Origin: Anaerolineales bacterium
GTDB lineage: Bacteria; Chloroflexota; Anaerolineae; Promineifilales; Promineifilaceae
Assembly: GCA_020432595.1 (NCBI GenBank)
Contig: JAGQGA010000385.1
Span: 1 to 5,628 of the forward strand
DNA: 5,628 nt
Direction of reading: 5' to 3'
Shown here piece by piece: positions 1 to 5,617 of this stretch; the stretch's first letter is position 1; every line of letters begins with the position of its first letter. The notes beneath the pieces were generated by a model. It was not told where the DNA came from. It saw only the letters and a program-made list of their open reading frames with translations, and searched no databases. Position numbers and translations under genes: made by a program.

Positions 1-782
1 TGCGGGTGCAGGGGCGTTGGCTGGGGGTGTGGCTGCTGGGGCGGCGTGACCCCGATGGGCTGTATGGGCAGCGTGATTTGCCCTTGTATGAGACGTTAGC
101 GGCACAAACGGCCGTTGCCCTCATCAACTTCACCCAGTCCGAAACGCTTCAGATGTTGTACAAAATGAACATTGAACGGCACGAGCAAGAGCGTCTGGCA
201 TTGGCACATGATTTGCATGATGTGACCTTGAGCGAGCTTGCCGTGATGGCGATGTATGTGAATGATGGCGTTTCGCCCAAGTTTCATGATCTTTACCGGG
301 GAATTACACACCATTTGCGCCAGATTATTACCGGGCTGCGGCCCAAAATGCTGGATTTTGGGCTGTGGGCGGGGTTGAACCAGCTTGTGGATGTTCAGAT
401 GGAGCGGTTGTCGCCGGAGTGTGAACTGTTGTTTGATTTGCGCCAAACGGCCGTTCGTTACCCACCCCACATCGAGCAAGAAATCTACCGCATTGTGCAG
501 CAAGCCCTAGAAAATGCCATTGCTCATGCCCATGCAGAACTCATTCGCATTCACGGTCATCTATTGGCCGATAACCTCACCATTGTGGTAGAGGACAACG
601 GCGTTGGCTTGCCCTACAAAGGTCAGTTGCCAATTACCAGGCTGCTGACCGAGGGTCATTTTGGGCTGGTGGGAATGCAGGAACGTGCCGCTTTTATTGG
701 TGCCCACATACAATTCAGATCCCCCCCTGGGGAGGGAACGGTTATTAGCATCGTGTGGCAGCGGTCGCCGGTTGGATCGTAG
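1..782 (+). CDS. Sensor histidine kinase, NarL/DesK (HisKA_3) family, 3' part
   Basis: This is the C-terminal part of a two-component sensor kinase that autophosphorylates on histidine and passes the phosphate to a response regulator, none of which is seen here. The gene is open to the left edge (codons start at base 3), so the GTG at base 6 is probably not the real start. Numbering from that GTG, residues 1-42 resemble the end of a GAF domain (GRWLGVWLLG, then an LAAQTAVALINF helix). Residues 57-125 are the dimerisation/phosphotransfer domain, with the H-box ALAHDLHD (phospho-acceptor His71) and the second helix LRPKMLDFGL. Residues 155-252 are the HATPase_c domain: N-box around QQALENAIAHA, G1 box EDNGVGL (196-202), G2 box GHFGLVGMQERA (217-228), and GEGT near the end. 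No membrane segment is visible in this part. The DxxxQ motif linked to phosphatase activity in this family reads D72-V-T-L-S76, so the Gln is Ser. Family assignment is firm; the input signal is unknown. Confidence 0.93.
   Translation, partial: RVQGRWLGVWLLGRRDPDGLYGQRDLPLYETLAAQTAVALINFTQSETLQMLYKMNIERHEQERLALAHDLHDVTLSELAVMAMYVNDGVSPKFHDLYRGITHHLRQIITGLRPKMLDFGLWAGLNQLVDVQMERLSPECELLFDLRQTAVRYPPHIEQEIYRIVQQALENAIAHAHAELIRIHGHLLADNLTIVVEDNGVGLPYKGQLPITRLLTEGHFGLVGMQERAAFIGAHIQFRSPPGEGTVISIVWQRSPVGS
107..116. repeat. AACGGCCGTT palindrome, copy 1
   Basis: Perfect copy inside the kinase gene, read as acg-gcc-gtt (Thr-Ala-Val) in the GAF-end helix. Confidence 0.8.
446..455. repeat. AACGGCCGTT palindrome, copy 2
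   Basis: Perfect copy inside the kinase gene, again read as Thr-Ala-Val, between the DHp and ATPase domains. Confidence 0.8.
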
Positions 783-855
783 CATTGGGTGGCCTTTATA
801 TCGTTTTTAAGGTGCGAAGCTAGCGACAGAATACGCCGGGAAGGTGAAAGAGTGA

Positions 856-884
856 ACTACACATTTTGTAGAAAAGTGTAGAAT
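856..884 (+). promoter_or_regulatory. Possible sigma-70-type promoter for the HTH-membrane gene
   Basis: TAGAAT (879-884) matches the -10 consensus at five of six positions. The hexamer 17 bp upstream, ACTACA (856-861), is a weak -35 (three of six). Transcription would start near base 891, giving a leader of roughly 23 nt before the ATG at 914. A weak -35 overlapped by the TGTAG repeats would fit a regulated promoter. It would also rule out the upstream TTG at 884 as a start. Confidence 0.35.
857..883. promoter_or_regulatory. Candidate operator: three TGTAG half-sites on a 10-bp pitch
   Basis: CTACA (857-861, the inverse of TGTAG), TGTAG (867-871) and TGTAG (877-881) start exactly 10 bp apart, and the two direct copies extend to TGTAGAA. 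CTACAC (857-862) and GTGTAG (876-881) also form a perfect 6-bp inverted repeat. Half-sites on one face of the helix, lying over a candidate -10 box just before an HTH gene, suggest a binding site for a transcription factor, possibly the HTH protein itself. The arrangement is seen directly; the operator role is inference. Confidence 0.45.
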
Positions 885-904
885 TGGCCTGTTTTGATGA
901 AAAA

Positions 905-909
905 GAGGG
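905..909 (+). promoter_or_regulatory. Ribosome binding site that fixes the start at ATG 914
   Basis: GAGGG lies 4 nt before the ATG at 914 (5 nt if only GAGG is counted). The alternative in-frame TTG at 884 has no comparable Shine-Dalgarno sequence in front of it and sits inside the candidate -10/operator, so 914 is preferred. Confidence 0.6.
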
Positions 910-913
910 CAGA

Positions 914-2392
914 ATGACTGAGTTTGGCGAGTGTTTAAAACAGCATCGCCTTAAAACAAAGGATACAGACAGCAGTTCATCCAGTTATTTGACGCAAGCG
1001 CAATTGGCTGATCTGATGTCCCGGACTGTTCCCGTTGACAGCAGAATGATCAGCTTTTGGGAGACCGGGCGACGTAAAATCCACTATAGCGAACGTAGCA
1101 CGCAGCTTTGTCTAATCCAGGTGTTGCATAAACATGGCGGCATTCAGACGGTAGACGAGGCTAATGAACTGCTGCGACTGGGGCGGTATGATGTACTGTC
1201 GGCGGCAGAAATGCAGGAAATTAACCGGGCATGGGCTGCACCGGTAGCGATGGCAGCACCGCACGCTGTTTATCGTCCATCGTGGCCTATGGTTTATGAG
1301 TGGCTTGATGGCGTTTTTCGCTGGTCGGAGGCGGATGATCATGCGCGGATGAGTTGGGCGGGAATGGTGATTTGGTCGCTGGGGGTGGTTAACGGCCGTT
1401 TATCTCCCGATCACTTTCTCGCCTTCCTGGCCGCCTGCCTGCTGTGGATAGCCGCCATTTGGCTGTTGGTACCTGCGCTACAATGGCCGCTTACCCCCCA
1501 ACCCGTGCTACAGCAAGCCGTGGTGCGGCTGTTGGCTGGCTGGTTTGGCTTGCCGCTGCTGCTGGCACTGTTCACCAAAGCCGATGGCATGGAGCAAGAC
1601 CAGCACCCCCGGCTGCCGCTGCTGCTGCTCAAATTGACTGGGGCAGTGGTGGGGTTTAATCTGGTCGTGCTGCTGCTGCTCATGGTGGCGGCAGGGTGGT
1701 ATTATCTGCTGCTGCCGCCGCTGCTGTGGGGGTGGCGGCTGGTGGTGCTGCTGCCGCTGCTGCTGGGTCACATCGCCGCCCGGCGTATTCCGGTGGATCG
1801 TTTGAAAATGTATCAGGGAGAGCTGCGGGCACACGCGGTTGATTACTGGTTTTTTGGCATGTACCTGCTGACCGGGCTGATGGTGGGGGCGGCTCTTTTT
1901 TGGGGGTATCGTTTTTGGGCAAACCCAGCGGTGGGAACGAGTTTTTTGTTGGTGATGCTGGGGATTGTGTTGTGGGAACGGCAGAAAAAACGGCCGTTAT
2001 CCCCCCTCCTCCTCATCATCCTGCTTGGCTTCGCCTTCCCCCTGCTCATGGCCTGGCTCCTGCTCTTTGTCTCACCCATCGGCCACGTTGCCATTAACAC
2101 CCCTGCTGCCGCTATTGAGACAGGTTTAGGGTTGGCCTATGTGATGAGCCTTTGGTCGCTGGGGCTGACGCTACAGTTGCGAACCCCTTCCCTGTCGCGC
2201 CAGCTACCAATTGGTGGGCTGCTATTGCTGGCCGTGGGTTTGTCGCTCTATTTGCTGGTTTGGAAGCTAGTACCAGCGTGGCTTAACCTGCTGGGCTTTG
2301 TGGTTGCAGCAATGGGGCTAATTGGGTGGGGATACAGCCAACCACCCGCTGAGGACACAAAGCCCCCAGCGGGTGGCAGTCCCGGCGGCTAA
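914..2392 (+). CDS. XRE-type HTH protein with a multi-pass membrane C-terminus
   Basis: A 492-residue protein of unknown specific function, probably a DNA-binding regulator anchored in the inner membrane. Residues 2-70 form an XRE-like helix-turn-helix: helix FGECLKQHRLK, a Ser-rich insert (about 17-25), helix LTQAQLADLMSRT, and recognition helix DSRMISFWETGRR. Residues 75-100 (GGIQTVDEANELLRLG...) resemble the segment after the HTH in many large Chloroflexota regulators. About residue 145 onward is strongly hydrophobic; approximate membrane spans are 167-189, 201-220, 237-265, 268-288, 312-333, 342-356, 362-387, 400-420, 431-450 and 453-474, so about 9-10. The C-terminal tail (475-492) is Pro/Gly-rich. 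ATG 914 is chosen over TTG 884 for its Shine-Dalgarno and because HTH homology begins there. No catalytic motif was recognised in the membrane half. The membrane part is very rich in Leu, written mostly as CTG, giving DNA low complexity at about 1549-1770. The kinase gene upstream is co-directional, 131 bp away. Confidence 0.85.
   Translation: MTEFGECLKQHRLKTKDTDSSSSSYLTQAQLADLMSRTVPVDSRMISFWETGRRKIHYSERSTQLCLIQVLHKHGGIQTVDEANELLRLGRYDVLSAAEMQEINRAWAAPVAMAAPHAVYRPSWPMVYEWLDGVFRWSEADDHARMSWAGMVIWSLGVVNGRLSPDHFLAFLAACLLWIAAIWLLVPALQWPLTPQPVLQQAVVRLLAGWFGLPLLLALFTKADGMEQDQHPRLPLLLLKLTGAVVGFNLVVLLLLMVAAGWYYLLLPPLLWGWRLVVLLPLLLGHIAARRIPVDRLKMYQGELRAHAVDYWFFGMYLLTGLMVGAALFWGYRFWANPAVGTSFLLVMLGIVLWERQKKRPLSPLLLIILLGFAFPLLMAWLLLFVSPIGHVAINTPAAAIETGLGLAYVMSLWSLGLTLQLRTPSLSRQLPIGGLLLLAVGLSLYLLVWKLVPAWLNLLGFVVAAMGLIGWGYSQPPAEDTKPPAGGSPGG
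1391..1400. repeat. AACGGCCGTT palindrome, copy 3
   Basis: Perfect copy inside the HTH-membrane gene, read in a different frame as aac-ggc-cgt (Asn-Gly-Arg), just before the first clear membrane span. Confidence 0.8.
1989..1998. repeat. AACGGCCGTT palindrome, copy 4
   Basis: Perfect copy inside the HTH-membrane gene, read in the third frame (aaa-cgg-ccg-tta, Lys-Arg-Pro-Leu), in a charged loop between membrane spans. Confidence 0.8.
2342..2376. repeat. 10-bp perfect inverted repeat in the 3' end of the HTH-membrane gene
   Basis: CCACCCGCTG (2342-2351) and CAGCGGGTGG (2367-2376) are exact reverse complements separated by 15 nt. In RNA this would be a GC-rich hairpin ending 16 nt before the last base of the stop codon. 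It is inside the coding sequence for the Pro/Gly-rich tail, and no U-tract follows, so it is not a textbook intrinsic terminator. It may still slow ribosomes or polymerase, or protect the 3' end of the message. Confidence 0.6.
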
Positions 2393-2398
2393 CCTTCA

Positions 2399-2413
2399 AG
2401 GTGCCAGGCACCT
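2399..2413. repeat. Perfect 15-bp palindrome between convergent genes
   Basis: AGGTGCC-A-GGCACCT has perfect 7-bp arms around one base; as RNA it would fold as a 6-bp stem with a 3-nt loop. It lies in the 33-bp gap between the two convergent stop codons and overlaps a smaller one, CCTT-C-AAGG (2393-2401). No T-tract follows on either strand (only AAAA on + and TTTT a few bases later on -), so it is at best a weak bidirectional terminator. The compact shape also resembles dispersed intergenic palindromes (REP-like). Confidence 0.5.
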
Positions 2414-2425
2414 GCAAAATGGTTC

Positions 2426-5400
2426 CTAAGGCGTGCCGGGTACGATGGGAAAGTCAAATTCAGCCGTATGGCCGCCAACGGCCGACTCGGCACCACAACC
2501 ATTCACCCCTAGCACATAGTAATAGTAGTTGGCTACGGGGTTGCCCACCACCGTGTCGCTATCGGTGATAGATGCCGTGCCACTGCTATAGGTGATGGTG
2601 CCCGATAGTTCCACAACGCCCGCCCCATTGGGGCTAAAGTAAGGTGAGGTTGAGCGCAGCACTTTGTAATCGCTGTTGCCTGTGTCATGGGGCCAACTGA
2701 GCGTGACATTGGCACTGTTGCGCTGGATGGTGACATCGGCTGGGCTAACCGGAGTGGTGCAGGTCAGATCCAGGCCAATAAGTACCGGGTCATGGTCAGA
2801 AGCGCGGAACTGGTTGTTGGCGTACAGCTCCGTAATTTGCTGTGCGGTTTTGAAGTTTTCGTTGTAATCAAGGGCAATTGGCTCATCGGCATTGATGTGC
2901 CATTCCGTGACCCCCATGACCTGAGGCAGCAGCGACGGGCTGCCAAGCGCGTGGTCAAGATAGCCCCACTGCCCGTCAAAGGCGAAAGAGTAGGTGCTGC
3001 TGCCTAGGAATTGAAGAATGAGATTGGTATAACCGGCGCTGGTGATGGCGGTAATTGGGTTTTCCATCGCATAGGCATTGAGGTCGCCCATAATGATCAC
3101 GTCACTGTCGCCCACGCCGGTTGGGTCGGTGCCAAGCCAGGTAACGAGGGCGTTGGCAGCACTGGTGCGCGTCAGGTTGCAGTTACCTTGTCCATCGCCT
3201 GTATCGGGGTCGCCCACGTCGTTGCAGTCAGACCCCTTGGATTTGAGATGGTTGACGGCGATGGTGATGATTTCACCGGTGGTGGTTTGGGTAAAACTTT
3301 GCACCAGTGCCGGCCGATTTTTGCTGCTGTTAAAATTTGAATCAACGGCCGAACTCATCACCTTGGTGGTGCCAGTGGGCGAGACGGTGTTTTTGTAAAT
3401 GAGAGCCACCTTGATGGCATCGGTGCCAAGGGCATTGGTGGAGCTAGTAAGGGTGTCGGCGTTGATAAAGCTGTAGTTTGCCCCAGCGGCGGCCAGCCCG
3501 TTGATCAAGTCCTGGATGGCACTGCCGCTGCCATAGCCATCGTTCTCCATTTCCATCAGCCCCACAATGTCGGCATCCATGGCGGCAATGGCGGCGATGA
3601 TTTTGTCACGCTGTTTGGTAAATTCGGTGCTGTTTTCGGCACCGCGACAGTCAGTAGCCGCGCCGCCAACGCCGTTGGTGCAGCCGGTAAAGGTGTTGAA
3701 GTAGTTGAGGACGTTGAAGCTGGCGACTTTGAGCGTACCGCCAACGGCCGTTGGTGTGGCTGGGCGGCTATTAACGGCCGTAAATGTGGGCATGGTGGTG
3801 GGGTGAATGCGGTAAGCATTGACGCTGCCGCTCCAGCCAGACCAACTGTAGGTGAGAACGCCGCTAATGTTGCTGACCGTATCGCCGCCGCGCAGGGTAT
3901 TAACGGCCGTTAACTTCGGCGGTGGATAAGCAATAGTCGCCGGGTTTTGCGTTTCGCTGCCATCATCCAGCACAATCTTGTTCAAGTCATTGCTGGCCTG
4001 CACTGCGTTGGCTGCTGCCCCCGGTGCCGCCACGTGGGTGGGGTTAAACAAACGGTCGCCCGACGACAGCGTAAGCTGCCCGCCCCGCGCCAGCAGATAA
4101 TGTTCGGTGACAGTTAACGACTGTGGCAGCGTGACATACATTCCCTCAAACCGCTCCGGCGCGGTGGTACTGGCAAAAGGCAGCGTCACGCTGGCGGCCG
4201 TGGGCAAGGTGGCTCCGCTGCTGCACACCACTAGCGTATCCACCTGGTTGATTTCGGTTAGCTCAAAATATTCGGTGACATTGCCCTGTAGCCGCACCAC
4301 GTCTCCTACGGCCACATCCGTTCCAGCAGGGTCATAAACAAAAATGCCTTCGGAGGTGGTCGGGTCGGCATCGGCATCACTGTCTTCTTCCTGCACAAAG
4401 AAGCCGTTAAGCTGCGTTGACGTTTGGAAATCACCCACGACCACCCCTTCGATAATCACATCAGCCGTGCCGTTGAGCGGGCTAACGGTACCGCTGCCCT
4501 GAATGGTGTGGATAGGCATTTCGCTGTTGTCGCCACAGCTTCCAAACCCGGCAGCCACGGTGGTGAAGCTAAAGATATAGTCGTTTGCCATGTTTTCCAG
4601 CGGGGCATCCTGGTCGGTTACGGCATCTTTGTCAATGGTAACGGTGCAGCTTTCGCTATTGGCAAAATCTGTGTTGGGGTTGAGGGTGAAGGTTTGGGGG
4701 CCACCCGTAACGGTTGCCGTGTGGTTGCCGCTGCTGGTGCAGCTTATGCTAAACCAGTTGCTGCCAACGGTTACATCTTCGCTAAAGGTGATGCTGATGT
4801 TGGCATCTAGGGCGACATCGGTGGCGTTGTTGCTGGGGGTGGTGCTGCTAACGGTGGGGGCGGTGCTACCTCCGCTAAACGTTTGCCCGGTGTTACAACT
4901 GCCAAAGGTGTTAGCGGCGGCACTATTCCAGGTGAAATCTTCATAAGTTGAGCCAGTGCCGCTAAGTTGGAGTGAATACCCGGGGAGGGTGCTGTTTGTT
5001 TCACTCACGCCAATATCGGTGCTGGTTTGACCATTTGCTGGGCCATTGGTGGCAGCAAAGCTACCTTCGTAGCTGAGGAATTGAATGACAGTTCCATTGT
5101 TATCTACCAAGGCCATGCCGTCAGGTGCACCGTTTTGCAACCCGTTGGTGAGATAATTCACTACAACGACCCCATAGCCACCGCAGGTATCGGGAATGGT
5201 ACTGCTGAGGGTATCAGAACCAGATGGATCGGCTGCTGGGGTACTGTAGGAGGCTCCATTGCTGCCGTTATAGCGGACGATACTCCAGCCTGTGAGGTCA
5301 GTTCCGGCGGGGCCGACAATTTCGATACCTTCGCCTACGTCGCCAGTTGATGTGCTGTCATCGTAATGGATTTCGTTGATAAAAACGGCCGTTAAGGCGT

Positions 5401-5482
5401 GGGTAATGTTGTTGTGTCCTGTGTGCAGGAAAAGCACTGTGAACAAGAGCCAACAAAGGTGAAAATAATGCTTTCTTGCCAT
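2426..5482 (-). CDS. Secreted modular nuclease, ExeM/NucH type (EEP superfamily)
   Basis: A complete 1018-residue exported protein, likely an extracellular DNase. Residues 1-32 are a signal peptide (ARKHYFH, hydrophobic LCWLLFTVLFL, cleavage probably after THA or LTA). About 33-200 is a lamin-tail domain (FINEIHYDD, then GWSIVRYNGS). 208-308 is a Big_5-like Ig domain (PSNNATDVALDANISITFSE). 324-418 is the OB-fold typical of ExeM/YhcR proteins (IEGVVVGDFQ, LNGFFVQEEDSDAD, VGDVVRLQG). 584-906 is the endonuclease/exonuclease/phosphatase domain, with SFNVLN (Asn590), LMEMEND (Glu644/646), VNHLKSK (His745), MGDLNAY (Asp800, Asn802), YLDHAL (Asp843, His844) and SDHDPV (Asp896, His897), so the catalytic set looks intact. 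Cys601/612 and Cys753/768 flank loops that are commonly cysteine-paired in this family. About 909-1004 is FN3-like. No C-terminal sorting or anchor segment is seen, so free secretion is likely. ATG 5482 has an in-frame stop four codons upstream. The role (DNA degradation, nutrient scavenging or biofilm turnover) is inferred from the family. Confidence 0.92.
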   Translation of the reverse strand: MARKHYFHLCWLLFTVLFLHTGHNNITHALTAVFINEIHYDDSTSTGDVGEGIEIVGPAGTDLTGWSIVRYNGSNGASYSTPAADPSGSDTLSSTIPDTCGGYGVVVVNYLTNGLQNGAPDGMALVDNNGTVIQFLSYEGSFAATNGPANGQTSTDIGVSETNSTLPGYSLQLSGTGSTYEDFTWNSAAANTFGSCNTGQTFSGGSTAPTVSSTTPSNNATDVALDANISITFSEDVTVGSNWFSISCTSSGNHTATVTGGPQTFTLNPNTDFANSESCTVTIDKDAVTDQDAPLENMANDYIFSFTTVAAGFGSCGDNSEMPIHTIQGSGTVSPLNGTADVIIEGVVVGDFQTSTQLNGFFVQEEDSDADADPTTSEGIFVYDPAGTDVAVGDVVRLQGNVTEYFELTEINQVDTLVVCSSGATLPTAASVTLPFASTTAPERFEGMYVTLPQSLTVTEHYLLARGGQLTLSSGDRLFNPTHVAAPGAAANAVQASNDLNKIVLDDGSETQNPATIAYPPPKLTAVNTLRGGDTVSNISGVLTYSWSGWSGSVNAYRIHPTTMPTFTAVNSRPATPTAVGGTLKVASFNVLNYFNTFTGCTNGVGGAATDCRGAENSTEFTKQRDKIIAAIAAMDADIVGLMEMENDGYGSGSAIQDLINGLAAAGANYSFINADTLTSSTNALGTDAIKVALIYKNTVSPTGTTKVMSSAVDSNFNSSKNRPALVQSFTQTTTGEIITIAVNHLKSKGSDCNDVGDPDTGDGQGNCNLTRTSAANALVTWLGTDPTGVGDSDVIIMGDLNAYAMENPITAITSAGYTNLILQFLGSSTYSFAFDGQWGYLDHALGSPSLLPQVMGVTEWHINADEPIALDYNENFKTAQQITELYANNQFRASDHDPVLIGLDLTCTTPVSPADVTIQRNSANVTLSWPHDTGNSDYKVLRSTSPYFSPNGAGVVELSGTITYSSGTASITDSDTVVGNPVANYYYYVLGVNGCGAESAVGGHTAEFDFPIVPGTP
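3743..3752. repeat. AACGGCCGTT palindrome, copy 5
   Basis: Perfect copy inside the nuclease gene, read as Pro-Thr-Ala-Val-Gly in the linker just before the catalytic domain. A one-mismatch copy, AACGGCCGTA, follows at 3773-3782. Confidence 0.8.
3900..3913. repeat. AACGGCCGTT palindrome, copy 6, extended to 14 bp
   Basis: The perfect 10-mer (3902-3911) is extended to the 14-bp palindrome TTAACGGCCGTTAA. It is read as Leu-Thr-Ala-Val-Asn between the OB-fold and the catalytic domain of the nuclease. Confidence 0.8.
5384..5393. repeat. AACGGCCGTT palindrome, copy 7
   Basis: Perfect copy in the nuclease gene at the signal-peptide cleavage region, read as Leu-Thr-Ala-Val-Phe. Confidence 0.8.
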
Positions 5483-5497
5483 ATCTGATTGTCACGT

Positions 5498-5503
5498 TCC
5501 TTT
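5498..5503 (-). promoter_or_regulatory. Possible RBS of the nuclease gene, unusually distant
   Basis: Read on the minus strand, AAAGGA lies 15 nt before the ATG, longer than the usual 5-9 nt. No better purine-rich site lies closer, and no other in-frame ATG exists near the N-terminus. Its AAAG is also part of the second arm of the leader hairpin at 5500-5515. Confidence 0.35.
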
Positions 5504-5515
5504 GGCTTCCCAAAG
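5500..5515 (-). promoter_or_regulatory. 5' leader hairpin over the putative RBS of the nuclease gene
   Basis: On the minus strand, CTTTGG-GAAG-CCAAAG is a perfect 6-bp stem with a 4-nt loop. It starts at about the predicted transcription start (near 5514), so it would sit at the extreme 5' end of the mRNA, and its second arm covers most of the AAAGGA Shine-Dalgarno candidate. It could protect the 5' end of the message, limit translation, or be an operator at DNA level. The structure is seen; the function is inference. Confidence 0.45.
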
Positions 5516-5520
5516 ACAGA

Positions 5521-5549
5521 ATATTATCTGAGTTATAAGCCGTTTCCAA
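5521..5549 (-). promoter_or_regulatory. Sigma-70-type promoter for the nuclease gene
   Basis: Read on the minus strand, TTGGAA (5549-5544) and TAATAT (5526-5521) are separated by exactly 17 bp, close to the -35/-10 consensus. The start would fall near 5514, leaving a leader of roughly 30 nt. The region is AT-rich compared with the flanking genes. Confidence 0.55.
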
Positions 5550-5579
5550 ATGAAGTGGAACCAATCTGGAGAAACTGGG

Positions 5580-5585
5580 TATACT
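5580..5585 (+). promoter_or_regulatory. Candidate -10 box for a divergent gene
   Basis: TATACT matches the -10 consensus at five of six positions and lies about 33 bp before the ATG at 5618. The -35 is weak (TGGAAC at 5556-5561, 18-bp spacing). The box is embedded in a small inverted repeat, GGTAT-ACTC-ATACC (5578-5591), which could be a repressor site. Confidence 0.35.
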
Positions 5586-5617
5586 CATACCATTTCATAT
5601 TGGGAGTTTGCTGTATC

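Noticed and set aside
96..503. Antisense open frame of 135 codons opposite the kinase
   Set aside because: It is His/Gln-rich with no recognisable domain and lies wholly over a firmly identified kinase gene; a shadow of GC-biased codons.
719..739. C-run/G-run near-palindrome at the end of the kinase gene
   Set aside because: It has mismatches and encodes the conserved Pro-Pro-Gly-Glu-Gly-Thr segment of the ATPase domain, so it needs no other explanation.
785..813. Alternative promoter TTGGGT-N17-TAAGGT after the kinase
   Set aside because: The -10 matches only three of six consensus positions; the TAGAAT site further down is better.
884..913. TTG at 884 as start of the HTH-membrane gene (10 extra residues)
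   Set aside because: It lies in the candidate -10/operator, has no Shine-Dalgarno, and adds residues with no HTH similarity. ATG 914 has GAGGG just upstream.
1549..1770. Runs of CTG/CCG triplets resembling a trinucleotide tandem repeat
   Set aside because: They are in frame with Leu/Pro codons of membrane spans, are interrupted irregularly, and are explained by Leu-rich helices with strong CTG preference.
1508..1922. Gln/Pro/Ala-rich antisense open frames opposite the membrane gene
   Set aside because: Their low-complexity composition is the complement of CTG-rich codons, and no coding signal or RBS supports them.
2687..3398. Several + strand open frames of about 63-109 codons opposite the nuclease
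   Set aside because: They overlap the conserved catalytic domain on the other strand and show no domain of their own.
5358..5588. 76-codon minus-strand frame overlapping the nuclease start and promoter
   Set aside because: It covers the signal peptide in another frame and the promoter region, with no recognisable protein features.
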